Of a DNA stretch of 64,000 nt, positions 1 to 7,206 are shown piece after piece (the stretch's first letter is position 1; each line of letters starts with the position of its first letter). The notes under the pieces are model-generated. The model saw only the letters and a list, made by a program, of their open reading frames with translations. It ran no database searches and was not told the DNA's origin. The stretch spans positions 124,001 through 188,000 of the forward strand of contig NZ_JBELAU010000001.1 in assembly GCF_040253585.1 (NCBI RefSeq). The letters are read 5' to 3'. The translations under genes and the position numbers were made by a program. The DNA comes from Emticicia sp040253585 (GTDB lineage Bacteria; Bacteroidota; Bacteroidia; Cytophagales; Spirosomataceae).

Positions 1-309
1 CTTTCGGGTGGAGAAAAAACTCGTTTGGCAATGATTAAGCTCTTGCTCGAACCAGTAAATTTATTGATTCTCGATGAGCCTACCAACCACTTGGATTTAA
101 AAACTAAAGACATTTTGAAAGACGCCCTTCGTGCGTTTGAAGGCACAATTATCTTGATTTCTCACGACCGTGATTTCTTGGAAGGTCTGGCTAATAAAGT
201 ATTCGAGTTTGGGAATAAGCGAGTAAAAGAACACTTTGAAGACATTACGGGCTTCTTGCGTAATAAGAAAATGGAAAATTTGCGTGAGATTGAGCGTAAG
301 AGTAAATAA
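1..309 (+). CDS. ABC-F family ATPase, C-terminal fragment (cut by window start)
   Basis: The reading frame is open from base 1, so the gene begins outside the window and only its last 102 residues are visible. They start directly at the ABC signature LSGGE, followed by the Walker B stretch LLILDEPTNHLD at residues 21-32 and the switch histidine in LISHDRDFL near residue 53. The EPTNHLD form is typical of ABC-F (Uup/EttA-type) ATPases, which are soluble and act on ribosomes rather than membranes. The tail after the His switch is rich in charged residues. Which ABC-F subfamily it belongs to cannot be told from this piece. Confidence 0.9.
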   Translation, partial: LSGGEKTRLAMIKLLLEPVNLLILDEPTNHLDLKTKDILKDALRAFEGTIILISHDRDFLEGLANKVFEFGNKRVKEHFEDITGFLRNKKMENLREIERKSK

Positions 310-340
310 TCGAAAACCAATCAAAATAATATACTTAGCT

Positions 341-928
341 ATGAAAGTTCATATACGAAGTCTTTTATTTATATTCTTTCTTAACGGAAATGTTTATTCC
401 CAAACAATTACACAAGAAATTGATAAAGTTGTCTTTGTAAAAGACCAATATCTTAATGATAAAAATAATAGCGAAATTTCATTGGCTTATTATAAGACTT
501 ATACCTACCCTGATTCAGCTAAAAATTCATATAAAATTGTAATTTCTACTCATGAAACTAAGAAAAAAGAGGTTGGAAATACTGTTGGAGGGGCAGCTTA
601 TACTGGTGGTTGGGGATTAGCTTTCAGTAGAATATATTCTAAAGAACTTTTAGAGGGGAGTTGTGAGGTAAATACTCAAGAGATTCCTCAATTTACTAAA
701 CTATTTGAAACAATACTTACAACTTCTGGAGAATTTAAAGTAGCATTTAACAAACAAAAAGTATCTTCTATTTTGATTACAGAGACTTTTAAAAATTTAA
801 CTTTTGGTAGTGAATTGAATGTTGATGGGATTCAATACTATTTTAAGATAGATACGGCTTCTTTTTTATTAACGGAGTCAGAGTTTTTTCAGATTGCTAA
901 ATTTTTGGCAAAAATTAAGAGGCATTGA
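341..928 (+). CDS. Exported hypothetical protein
   Basis: Unrecognised protein of 195 residues. I choose the ATG at 341 because it is followed by a clear signal peptide (Lys-Val-His-Ile-Arg, then a hydrophobic run ending in VYSQ). A longer in-frame reading from 236 would overlap the ABC-F gene. The mature part has a glycine-rich stretch (VGGAAYTGGWGL) and then alternating polar and hydrophobic segments that suggest beta structure. No catalytic motif is visible. It lies 31 bases after the ABC-F stop, and co-transcription is possible. Function unknown; probably periplasmic or outer-membrane associated. Confidence 0.7.
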   Translation: MKVHIRSLLFIFFLNGNVYSQTITQEIDKVVFVKDQYLNDKNNSEISLAYYKTYTYPDSAKNSYKIVISTHETKKKEVGNTVGGAAYTGGWGLAFSRIYSKELLEGSCEVNTQEIPQFTKLFETILTTSGEFKVAFNKQKVSSILITETFKNLTFGSELNVDGIQYYFKIDTASFLLTESEFFQIAKFLAKIKRH

Positions 929-950
929 GTAAATATTTTGTTTTTTCATT

Positions 951-1166
951 TTAGCAAGTAAAAACTCGAAAGTTATGTTCGGCAAAATTTGTAGTGATTG
1001 TTTTTGATTTACTCTTTGTACGTTTCTTCCGTTTACTAATGGCATTTTCTTTCAAAGAAAACTGTTTTATTTACGTTCGGCTACAATTTGTTTCTTCAAG
1101 GTTTTGTTGAGCAAATAGCGAAGTTACAGGTAAGATAAATAGTAATATAAAAAGTTCCTTTCTCAT
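951..1166 (-). pseudogene. Small secreted protein gene interrupted by a stop codon
   Basis: On the minus strand an ATG at 1166 opens a convincing signal peptide (MRKELFILLFILPVTSLFAQ), then eleven residues, and stops at a TAA at 1071-1073. The same frame stays open for another 39 codons beyond that stop, coding a lysine-rich tail, and ends at 951. The simplest reading is a small exported protein of about 71 residues that has acquired one nonsense codon. The alternative is a real 31-residue secreted peptide (1071-1166). No family is recognised. Confidence 0.4.
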
Positions 1167-1180
1167 TTGGTTAAAAATAA

Positions 1181-1213
1181 AAGCGTCTAAGAGTGTATAA
1201 CTCTTAGACGCTT
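1181..1213. terminator. Bidirectional hairpin terminator
   Basis: Perfect 13-base inverted repeat AAGCGTCTAAGAG / CTCTTAGACGCTT with a 7-base loop. It lies 20 bases past the stop codon of the nicotinamide phosphoribosyltransferase gene on the minus strand and downstream of the remnant signal-peptide reading frame. It probably ends the nadV transcript. Confidence 0.75.
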
Positions 1214-1232
1214 TGTGTTATATGAAGTAACT

Positions 1233-2693
1233 TTATACGATAGAAAACTTAATTCGCTTTCTGATTTCAGCTAAAGAATGGTCAACTAAAAGTTTTCCAT
1301 CTCTAAATACTTCTTTCAATTCACCCTGTTTTTCTTCTTCCCACGAAACTTGGTCGATTAGCTTATATTGACCATTTTCCAATATAAGCTTCATTAAACC
1401 TTTGGCCGATTTCTTAGTACCATCGTCAGTAATTGGGTCTTTGAAAATCTCACGACCTTCACCATTGACTTCGCCATATGTGGCTTTCATTGCAAAACCG
1501 AAAGTATCACGGGTATTATATTGATAGGTGTAAGAACCAATTCCCAAAACGATATTGGTAGAAGCAAAGCCTTTTTGTTTGAGTCGCTCACAGATTTGGG
1601 TAGCTCGCTCAATCGTGATACTATCTCCGTAGATTGCACCAATTTGTGGGGCTAACTCCTTAAACCCTTTTTCGTTTATTTTTCCTCCGAAAACCTCCCA
1701 AAGCAGTTCAATTACTCCCTTTTGTTCTTTTTCGGTTTTGCCTTTCGGATTACCGCAGATTATATCAACTGGATTACCACTATCAGGGCGAATCACTACT
1801 TTTCCATCTCTACCTATTATTTCGTTTTTGAGTTTGGGTAAATATTCGGTTAATACTTTCCATAAATCCCAAGTATCAGAAACGATAGATACAATTCCTT
1901 TTGGGTAAACCTCACAAATAAGTCGTTTGAAGGTTTCGTATTCACCTTCGGTTGTGCCCATGCACATAACCGAGTGTTCGGTGGCAGCAACTGAGCCTCC
2001 AATCAATTCAGTTTCTGCATTAGCATTGTAGTATTGTTCCAGAAAATCAATGGCTGGAATAGTATCCGTACCTGTAAAACTCAATAAATGTCCTGCTGCT
2101 GAGGTAACGGCTGCTTCAATGCCAGCCATGCCACGCATAGAAAAATCATGTCCTTGCCAATCGACAAATGTTGGAATTGAAGAAGTCTCGGTAGCATATT
2201 TATCTAAAACTTTTCTGTATTGTCGGGCAATGGAGGCCGATGTACAAGGCATCCAGATAATGGCTGAAAGTAATGTCTCGAAATAATTTGTTAGCCAGAA
2301 AAACTCTGGTTTGGTATTATACATTGTAAACATTGGCACTCGTGTAGGTACGCTTACACCTTCGGGTAATGCCTTGAAAACCATCGGAATATAACCTAAA
2401 TCGTGAAGGGCTTCGATATGTTTTGTACCAACTTGATTTTCCCCTAAATAATTATTGATTCTACGTGCATATTTCTTTACTACCTCTTCTTTTGGTTGTT
2501 TGAAGAAATAGGTGTTGAAGTCTTCGATGACATATTTTTTGAGAAAATATTGAAGACCAAAGAAAACAACTTCTTCAATGCCCTCGATGCGAGATTTTCG
2601 AGGAGTCCAATTAGAATAGACCAAACTTGTGCCTTCGGGGTATTGGCGGCGATGGTCAACTTTGTAGCCATCGGTTAATAATAGTGGGTTCAT
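1233..2693 (-). CDS. nadV: Nicotinamide phosphoribosyltransferase (NadV/Nampt-like)
   Basis: Protein of 486 residues, full length for the Nampt family. Known members join nicotinamide and PRPP to give NMN in NAD+ salvage; some phage-borne relatives (Namat) use ADP-ribose pyrophosphate to make NAD+ directly. Visible family landmarks are the N-terminal LLLTDGYKVDH segment, GTDT at 208-211, the catalytic histidine in TEHSVM (His240) and the phosphoribosyl-binding RPDSGNP at 302-308. It is encoded on the same strand as the NrtR-led ADP-ribose operon upstream, but a RAYT gene and its repeats lie between. Its own promoter was not found. The family call is firm; which pyrophosphate donor it uses cannot be read from the sequence. 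Confidence 0.93.
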   Translation of the reverse strand: MNPLLLTDGYKVDHRRQYPEGTSLVYSNWTPRKSRIEGIEEVVFFGLQYFLKKYVIEDFNTYFFKQPKEEVVKKYARRINNYLGENQVGTKHIEALHDLGYIPMVFKALPEGVSVPTRVPMFTMYNTKPEFFWLTNYFETLLSAIIWMPCTSASIARQYRKVLDKYATETSSIPTFVDWQGHDFSMRGMAGIEAAVTSAAGHLLSFTGTDTIPAIDFLEQYYNANAETELIGGSVAATEHSVMCMGTTEGEYETFKRLICEVYPKGIVSIVSDTWDLWKVLTEYLPKLKNEIIGRDGKVVIRPDSGNPVDIICGNPKGKTEKEQKGVIELLWEVFGGKINEKGFKELAPQIGAIYGDSITIERATQICERLKQKGFASTNIVLGIGSYTYQYNTRDTFGFAMKATYGEVNGEGREIFKDPITDDGTKKSAKGLMKLILENGQYKLIDQVSWEEEKQGELKEVFRDGKLLVDHSLAEIRKRIKFSIV

Positions 2694-2733
2694 GGTGGTT
2701 TTGCGGTTAATCCGTTTTGTTTGCTGTTTTCAT

Positions 2734-3025
2734 AAGGCGTTGCCCTATGTTAATTTGTGTTGCCCCGTTGGGACGTTTTGTTTGATATATGTTCAATATG
2801 CCCTGAAAGGGCAAAAGTATTAGCGTATGGCAACGCCTTACGGATTGACGTTATGACATATATATACATGAAAAAACATCCAAATATTACGCCCTGAAAG
2901 GGCAAAACACATTAACGGATGGCAACGCCATACAAAACGACGTAATACCGTCGAAAAATGTTAAAAAATTCCAAAAAATCACGCCCTGAAAGGGCAAAAC
3001 ACATTAACGGATGGCATCGCCATTC
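2734..3025. repeat. REP-like repeat cluster (three direct copies and one inverted copy)
   Basis: Three units of about 41 bases at 2800-2840, 2891-2931 and 2983-3025 repeat every 91-92 bases. Each begins GCCCTGAAAGGGC (stem of four) and ends with a second small hairpin TGGCAACGCCA or a variant, joined by CAAAACACATTAACGGA in the two best copies. A diverged copy in the opposite orientation lies at 2734-2774 (AAGGCGTTGCCC...GTTGGGAC). The cluster abuts a REP-associated tyrosine transposase, which is the classic REPtron layout. Confidence 0.85.
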
Positions 3026-3056
3026 GGATAGAGTATGTCAATCCCATACATAACGT

Positions 3057-3491
3057 TCATCGTAAGGCACATCGTATTGTTTCAGAAAAGCACGATATTC
3101 GTCTTGAAACGTTTTTTTTACTATGATGTTCTTTTTGATTTTGAATGTACCTTTTCACAATTTCAGTTTCTTTAGGATTAACGGAGAATGCACCGTAGCC
3201 GCCTTGCCAATAAAAGTTTTCAAATTCTTCGCCTTGAAGTTTCATCCATTTAGATGAGCCTTTCTTGACTTCTTCCGCAAATGTGACCAAACTTATTTTC
3301 TTAGATAGAACCGTTAGAATATGAATATGGTCTTCTATTCCGCCAATTTGGAGGGCTGGACTTTCTAAAGTTTTACAAATACCGCCAATATAGCCATATA
3401 GCTTATCTTGAATATGGGGTAAGATTAGATTTTGGCGGTTTTTTGTACTGGTTACAAAATGTATGTAGTTGTAGGCGAGTGATTGTGGCAT
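3057..3491 (-). CDS. REP-associated tyrosine transposase (IS200-like, Y1_Tnp), frame-shifted C-terminus
   Basis: HUH-superfamily single-strand DNA nuclease of the RAYT/IS200 type, 144 residues from the ATG at 3491, chosen because MPQSLAYNYIHFVTS is the usual start of this family. The two-histidine motif is HIH at residues 55-57 and the nucleophile is Tyr115 in RYIQNQ, with Gln119 four residues on. The C-terminus read from the DNA diverges after HHSKK. Leaving out one A from an A8 run (complement of 3112-3119) restores the family-like tail TFQDEYRAFLKQYDVPYDER and a stop at 3038-3040. Either the gene is slightly broken, or slippage on A8 makes the full protein. It sits beside its probable REP substrates. 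Confidence 0.85.
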   Translation of the reverse strand: MPQSLAYNYIHFVTSTKNRQNLILPHIQDKLYGYIGGICKTLESPALQIGGIEDHIHILTVLSKKISLVTFAEEVKKGSSKWMKLQGEEFENFYWQGGYGAFSVNPKETEIVKRYIQNQKEHHSKKNVSRRISCFSETIRCALR

Positions 3492-3536
3492 GATGAAAGG
3501 GTGACATGTATTTTTCAATAATTTAAACCTTATTTC

Positions 3537-4265
3537 TTAATTTCTTCCTTCTTCATGAGGATATAGCGTATAAACAGGCTCGCTTTGCCAAAATTCTTTT
3601 GAAGTTATTTCTAAAATAGACAAACTACCTTTAAATGCAGCTCCCGTGTCGATATTCCAAACATTGATTGCATTCATTGGAGTTGAAATATCATAATAAA
3701 GCGTTGGTGTATGACCAATGTATATTTCATTGAATAATTTTAGCCTTTTTGGATAGAAGACCGAATCTTTCTTTACGTGTTTATCCATTGTTAATGCCAT
3801 TTCCCATAAGGTTCTGTCCCAAGAATAATTACTTTCATAATGTTCTTTTTCAGGACCGTGCATTGATGAAAAACCAGCGTGTATAAATAGTCTATTCTCA
3901 GAGTCAACATAGAAATTTTTCATGCGGTTGAAAAATGTTAAATGCTTTTGCTTTTGGTCTGGAGAATAGTTTTGGTAGCTTTTTACCGTTGATTTTCCAC
4001 CATGAAAGAGCCATATTTCGTTAGCCAGTTTACCCATTAACCAATCTTCACACCACGAATCATGATTACCTTTAATGAAAATACATTCGTGTTTGACTTC
4101 TAAATCAATCAAAAAATCAATAACTTGAGCTGACTCACTCCACCCATCTACATAATCTCCTAAAAATATGAGCCTATCGCTTTGATTGATTGAAACTTTG
4201 CTTAAAACTTGTTTTAATGCAAGCAAACCTCCATGAATATCACCTATTACGAATGTTCTTTTCAT
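3537..4265 (-). CDS. Metallophosphoesterase (PPP/ApaH-like)
   Basis: Calcineurin-type phosphoesterase of 242 residues with the metal-binding signature in order: GDIHG at 8-12, GDYVDG at 36-41, GNHD at 66-69, then IHAGF and GHTP in the second half. Relatives hydrolyse phosphoproteins, diadenosine tetraphosphate or cyclic and terminal phosphates on nucleotides. The ATG lies two bases beyond the stop of kptA, so the two are surely co-translated. In this operon a plausible substrate is the ADP-ribose cyclic phosphate, or a related phosphate, released by KptA; that is inference from context only. Confidence 0.88.
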   Translation of the reverse strand: MKRTFVIGDIHGGLLALKQVLSKVSINQSDRLIFLGDYVDGWSESAQVIDFLIDLEVKHECIFIKGNHDSWCEDWLMGKLANEIWLFHGGKSTVKSYQNYSPDQKQKHLTFFNRMKNFYVDSENRLFIHAGFSSMHGPEKEHYESNYSWDRTLWEMALTMDKHVKKDSVFYPKRLKLFNEIYIGHTPTLYYDISTPMNAINVWNIDTGAAFKGSLSILEITSKEFWQSEPVYTLYPHEEGRN

Positions 4266-4267
4266 GA

Positions 4268-4801
4268 CTAAAAACTGATATATTTTGTGGGTACATTATC
4301 GGTGAGCCAAACACCATTTTCAGAACAATAGAAAAGGATTTTATCATTATTCATAGCTTCGGCATCTATTTTTAAGATGATAGCAATACCTCTTCTATTA
4401 CCTACTTTTTGAGCTGTTTCTATATCTTTGCTTAAATGCACATGATTGCGATTCATCTTTTTCAATCCTTCTGTTCTTATGCTATCTAAGTATTTTTCAA
4501 CAGTTCCATGATACAAAATTGGTGGCGGAATCTGTGGGGTTAAATCTAAATCAATTTTTATAGAATGTCCTTGATTTGCTCTGATTTTTGTTTGGTCATC
4601 ACTTAGTATAAATCGCTGTTTATCGTTCTTCTCTACAACCTCTACAAGTTGCTGAAAACTAAATTTAAGCTTTGATTTATTTAATAATTCATCCACATCA
4701 GCCCAACCGTTTGGGTCTAAGACTAAGCCTATACTTTGAGGTTGATGCCTCAGAATTAGGCTTAGGTATTTACTTATTTGTGTGATATTAGTATTGCTCA
4801 T
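4268..4801 (-). CDS. kptA: RNA 2'-phosphotransferase (Tpt1/KptA)
   Basis: KptA/Tpt1 enzymes remove an internal 2'-phosphate from RNA using NAD+, releasing nicotinamide and ADP-ribose 1'',2''-cyclic phosphate. This 177-residue protein is the usual length. Family marks are ISKYLSLILRHQP at 9-21, the winged-helix segment GWADVDELL, LYHGT near 96, HVHLS and the GNRRG/ILKIDA region. It overlaps the preceding gene by four bases (4798-4801) and is followed two bases later by a metallophosphoesterase. Bacteria rarely have tRNA splicing, so its natural RNA is unknown. Here the neighbours point to RNA repair or NAD+/ADP-ribose turnover. Confidence 0.93.
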   Translation of the reverse strand: MSNTNITQISKYLSLILRHQPQSIGLVLDPNGWADVDELLNKSKLKFSFQQLVEVVEKNDKQRFILSDDQTKIRANQGHSIKIDLDLTPQIPPPILYHGTVEKYLDSIRTEGLKKMNRNHVHLSKDIETAQKVGNRRGIAIILKIDAEAMNNDKILFYCSENGVWLTDNVPTKYISF

Positions 4802-5208
4802 TTGAATTTATCTAATATTATGTTTAGTTCTTGAATAGTTGAGTTTTTGAACTCTTTTCCAAAGAACGCATTAATAATTTGTATTTTTTCGACTATATTT
4901 TGATTAAAGTCGAACATTTTTTCGGCAGGAATCCATAGTTCATTATGCTTAACTGCCCCGACATTTTGTACAGAATAATGTATCAAGAATTCACTATTCA
5001 CCTCAAACGAAGTGATAATGCCGCAATAACCTGAAAATTCATCTTCCATATTCCATTCGATAGCAATTTGCTCGGCATAGGCTTGATTGAGAACAGGATA
5101 GAATATTGGCTGCCACGCCAAGCGAGGAGGGAAATGTTTCCAACCAGACTGAACGATTAGTTCCATTTCTTTGAGTCCTACTGGACGGAATAATTTCTGG
5201 GTTTTCAT
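4798..5208 (-). CDS. Small protein of the type annotated 'ADP-ribosylation/crystallin J1'
   Basis: Protein of 136 residues. The start (LFRPVGLKEMELI...GWKHFPPRL), the middle (FYPVLNQAYAEQIAIEWN...EFSGYCGIITSF) and the end (HNELWIPAEKMFDFN) match my memory of a small bacterial family that databases label 'ADP-ribosylation/crystallin J1'. That name does not prove a hydrolase fold, and the length is far below ADP-ribosylglycohydrolases of about 300 residues. It has no signal peptide. It sits between the macro-domain gene and kptA, overlapping kptA by four bases, so a role in ADP-ribose handling is likely but its reaction is unknown. Confidence 0.6.
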   Translation of the reverse strand: MKTQKLFRPVGLKEMELIVQSGWKHFPPRLAWQPIFYPVLNQAYAEQIAIEWNMEDEFSGYCGIITSFEVNSEFLIHYSVQNVGAVKHNELWIPAEKMFDFNQNIVEKIQIINAFFGKEFKNSTIQELNIILDKFK

Positions 5209-5211
5209 TAT

Positions 5212-5682
5212 TCAAAAATCATAAACTGTTACATCAACTTCGTTAGAAACTAAGGTTTTTTGTATAATAGCTTCTATCTTTTCCCATTTTCCACCAGCCA
5301 AACCACAACCAATTCTTGGCATGTGAATGCTGGCTTTTAGCTCTTGTGCAAATTTGGCGACTTTTTCAAGCCCAATTTCAACAGCTTCGTATCTGATTGG
5401 TGGAATTCCGTTTGCGTCAGAATATATTTTATGCTGACCTATTAGATTAGCTATCCAAATATCTTGTTCAACTTTTATAAATTGACATTCACCGAGTTGA
5501 AAAGTCTCTTTTGAGGCAAACCATTCTCTATATTTCGATTCTGGTTCTTGCCATCTTTTTGAAATAGCAAGCACAAATCCTTTACCCCAACCTCCAATAT
5601 CATTACAGATATGGACAATTATTTTGTTACCAATGGCTTTTGGAGCGGTCGCATCACCGTTTATATAGTTGATTTTGCTCAT
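5212..5682 (-). CDS. Macro-domain protein (ADP-ribose binding or hydrolysing)
   Basis: Single macro domain of 156 residues. It shows the N-terminal NGDAT (8-12), the ribose-contacting HICNDIGGWGKG (24-35) and the second loop MPRIGCGLAG at 121-130, followed by W133. The layout resembles the TARG1/DarG and Poa1 branch, which remove ADP-ribose from DNA or protein or take the phosphate from ADP-ribose 1''-phosphate. The aspartate often found after GCGL in TARG1-like hydrolases is alanine here, which argues for a phosphatase or binder rather than a TARG1-type glycohydrolase (inference). It overlaps the NADAR stop by four bases and lies three bases before the next gene. Confidence 0.9.
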   Translation of the reverse strand: MSKINYINGDATAPKAIGNKIIVHICNDIGGWGKGFVLAISKRWQEPESKYREWFASKETFQLGECQFIKVEQDIWIANLIGQHKIYSDANGIPPIRYEAVEIGLEKVAKFAQELKASIHMPRIGCGLAGGKWEKIEAIIQKTLVSNEVDVTVYDF

Positions 5683-6230
5683 ATTTCCATTAATTTATCT
5701 CTTACAACCATTAAAGCATAACCCAATAGGTTTTCGCCTTTCCAAAGCATTGGGTTTTCTATTTTTGGGTCGGTTGCAGCCATTCCAATTCCCCAAATTT
5801 TATCAACAGGGCTTGCTTCTACTAACACTCTTTCTTTTGTATTTAGTAAAAACTCCTTTAAATCAGAGTGCTGAGAAAATTTTTGAAAATTGCCTTCAAC
5901 TACAATCTCAAACTTTTTATTGTCCCAAATTTTTGCGTCAAAATTCTTCACTAATCTCCCTAATTTCTTTGCTTCTGCTGGACTTTTAGCTTGTAAAATA
6001 CGAGCTAATGTTTCATTATCGTTAAATAATCTTGCTTTTTCGGCCATCATCCAATGTTCTGCTGATGAATAATTATGTCCATCAATTTCAAATTTTGCAG
6101 TCCACCATTGGCTGAAACAACTCTGTGTAATACTCCCATCTTTTGATGGTTGATGTCCCCAAAAGAATAGATACTTTAATCTCTCTTTGCCCTGAAATTT
6201 TTCAATTAACCATTCATTTGTGTATTTCAT
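5679..6230 (-). CDS. NADAR family protein (YbiA-like N-glycosidase)
   Basis: NADAR proteins cleave N-glycosidic bonds; known members act on riboflavin pathway intermediates or strip ADP-ribose from guanine. From the ATG at 6230 the product has 183 residues, the usual size. Landmarks are LFFWGHQPS near 22, CFSQWW, the active-site helix SSAEHWMMAEKARLF, the repeated KxFDAKIWD/FxIVVEGN region and the GIG..A.DP...NP.LWKGENLLG tail. An upstream in-frame ATG at 6278 would add 16 basic residues and is less likely. It shares four bases with the macro-domain gene downstream, so the two are translationally coupled. The ADP-ribosylated substrate is unknown. Confidence 0.9.
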   Translation of the reverse strand: MKYTNEWLIEKFQGKERLKYLFFWGHQPSKDGSITQSCFSQWWTAKFEIDGHNYSSAEHWMMAEKARLFNDNETLARILQAKSPAEAKKLGRLVKNFDAKIWDNKKFEIVVEGNFQKFSQHSDLKEFLLNTKERVLVEASPVDKIWGIGMAATDPKIENPMLWKGENLLGYALMVVRDKLMEI

Positions 6231-6292
6231 TGTCGTAATTGTTTTTCGTAAATAGTATAATTTTCTTGGTCGAAACATGAAGAGAGTTTATT

Positions 6293-7129
6293 TCATATTA
6301 TCTCTTTTAAATCTATCTGCACAAAAACCTCATTATCAATATTTTTAAAAGAATTCGTTGTAAAAATTTTATCAAAATACTTACTAAGCTCATCAAACCC
6401 CTTACTAAAAATCCCATGACTTACAGCCAAATATAGTTTTCCAGCGTTTTTCTTTTTCAGCTCTTCCGCTAAACCGATGAACGTACCACCACCATCACAA
6501 ATATCATCTACAATCAAGCAATCTGAGCCTTCTAAATCATCGTGATAAACTTTAAAACCTGTAAGTTTTCCTGTTTTAACATCTCGGCTTTTACTGGCTT
6601 CTATCACTTCAATTCCACCTAAATATTCAGCTACTTTATAGATTTTCTTTAATGCTCCGCCATCGGGTGAAATTAGTTTAAGGTTTGTTCCGATTTGTTT
6701 CACAACTTTCTTAATAAAATCATGATTTGAAATCACCGAGACGTTGTTGAGTAAGGCAGGAGTCACTTCTGAGTGTGGGTCGAAAATAGATATTTTTTCT
6801 AAATTTAGATGATTAATAATATCGGCATAGACTTTTACAGATAAAGCCTCTCCCATAACCATCACACGGTCTTGACGAGCCGCAGGAAAATATGGAATAA
6901 ATGCCGAAATTGTTTTGACACTCATTCGTCGAAGAGCATCGACGGCAATACACAAAAGTCCTAAATCAATAAACGAATTGATTCTGTGCGTAATCATCAC
7001 TGGCAAAGAAATATCGAAGTCGGCTTTTATTTTGATATGGGGTTCTCCGCCATGAAAAGTGAAGCTCTCAAATGCAATTTCGTTTTCGTTCTGAAATGGC
7101 TTAAAATTATTATCTAAGTTGAGTATCAT
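6293..7129 (-). CDS. Ribose-phosphate pyrophosphokinase-like enzyme (short form; possible ADP-ribose pyrophosphokinase)
   Basis: PRPP-synthetase fold of 278 residues, shorter than housekeeping Prs (about 310). Conserved pieces are PYFPAARQDR at 79-88, DPHS at 117-120, SPDGGALKK at 154-162, KSRD at 180-183 and the phosphoribosyl loop VDDICDGGGTF at 207-217. This divergent short type is the one found paired with nadV in phages and some bacteria. In the published phage NARP1 pathway such a protein (Adps) makes ADP-ribose pyrophosphate, which Namat joins to nicotinamide. Whether this one uses ribose-5-phosphate or ADP-ribose cannot be decided here. It is the first gene after the NrtR-type operators and is not the only plausible Prs a cell would need. 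Confidence 0.88.
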   Translation of the reverse strand: MILNLDNNFKPFQNENEIAFESFTFHGGEPHIKIKADFDISLPVMITHRINSFIDLGLLCIAVDALRRMSVKTISAFIPYFPAARQDRVMVMGEALSVKVYADIINHLNLEKISIFDPHSEVTPALLNNVSVISNHDFIKKVVKQIGTNLKLISPDGGALKKIYKVAEYLGGIEVIEASKSRDVKTGKLTGFKVYHDDLEGSDCLIVDDICDGGGTFIGLAEELKKKNAGKLYLAVSHGIFSKGFDELSKYFDKIFTTNSFKNIDNEVFVQIDLKEII

Positions 7130-7135
7130 TTTGAG

Positions 7136-7206
7136 TTTGCGTTTATTTTACGCAAATGTAGTTTGTAAAAAATTGATGTGCAAATATTTTGTGTAAAATT
7201 TACGCA
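7136..7206 (-). promoter_or_regulatory. Promoter with two NrtR-like operators for the ADP-ribose operon
   Basis: Reading the minus strand, TTTG (7181-7184) and TACATTTG (7153-7160) are spaced by 20 bases, an exact match to the Bacteroidota -33/-7 promoter. Two related palindromes flank it. TGTGTAAAATTTACGCA at 7190-7206 lies just upstream of the -33 box and overlaps the regulator's stop codon. The other, with arms TTTGCGT and ACGCAAA around a 7-base centre (7136-7156), overlaps the -7 box and start site. The shared core TGyGTAAAnTTTACrCA also occurs upstream of the regulator gene. Assigning it to the neighbouring NrtR is inference. Confidence 0.75.

Noticed and set aside
2800..3025. Evenly spaced repeats that might be read as a CRISPR array
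   Set aside because: Only three units, 91-92 base period, repeats made of two small hairpins, an extra inverted copy and a RAYT gene next door. No cas genes.
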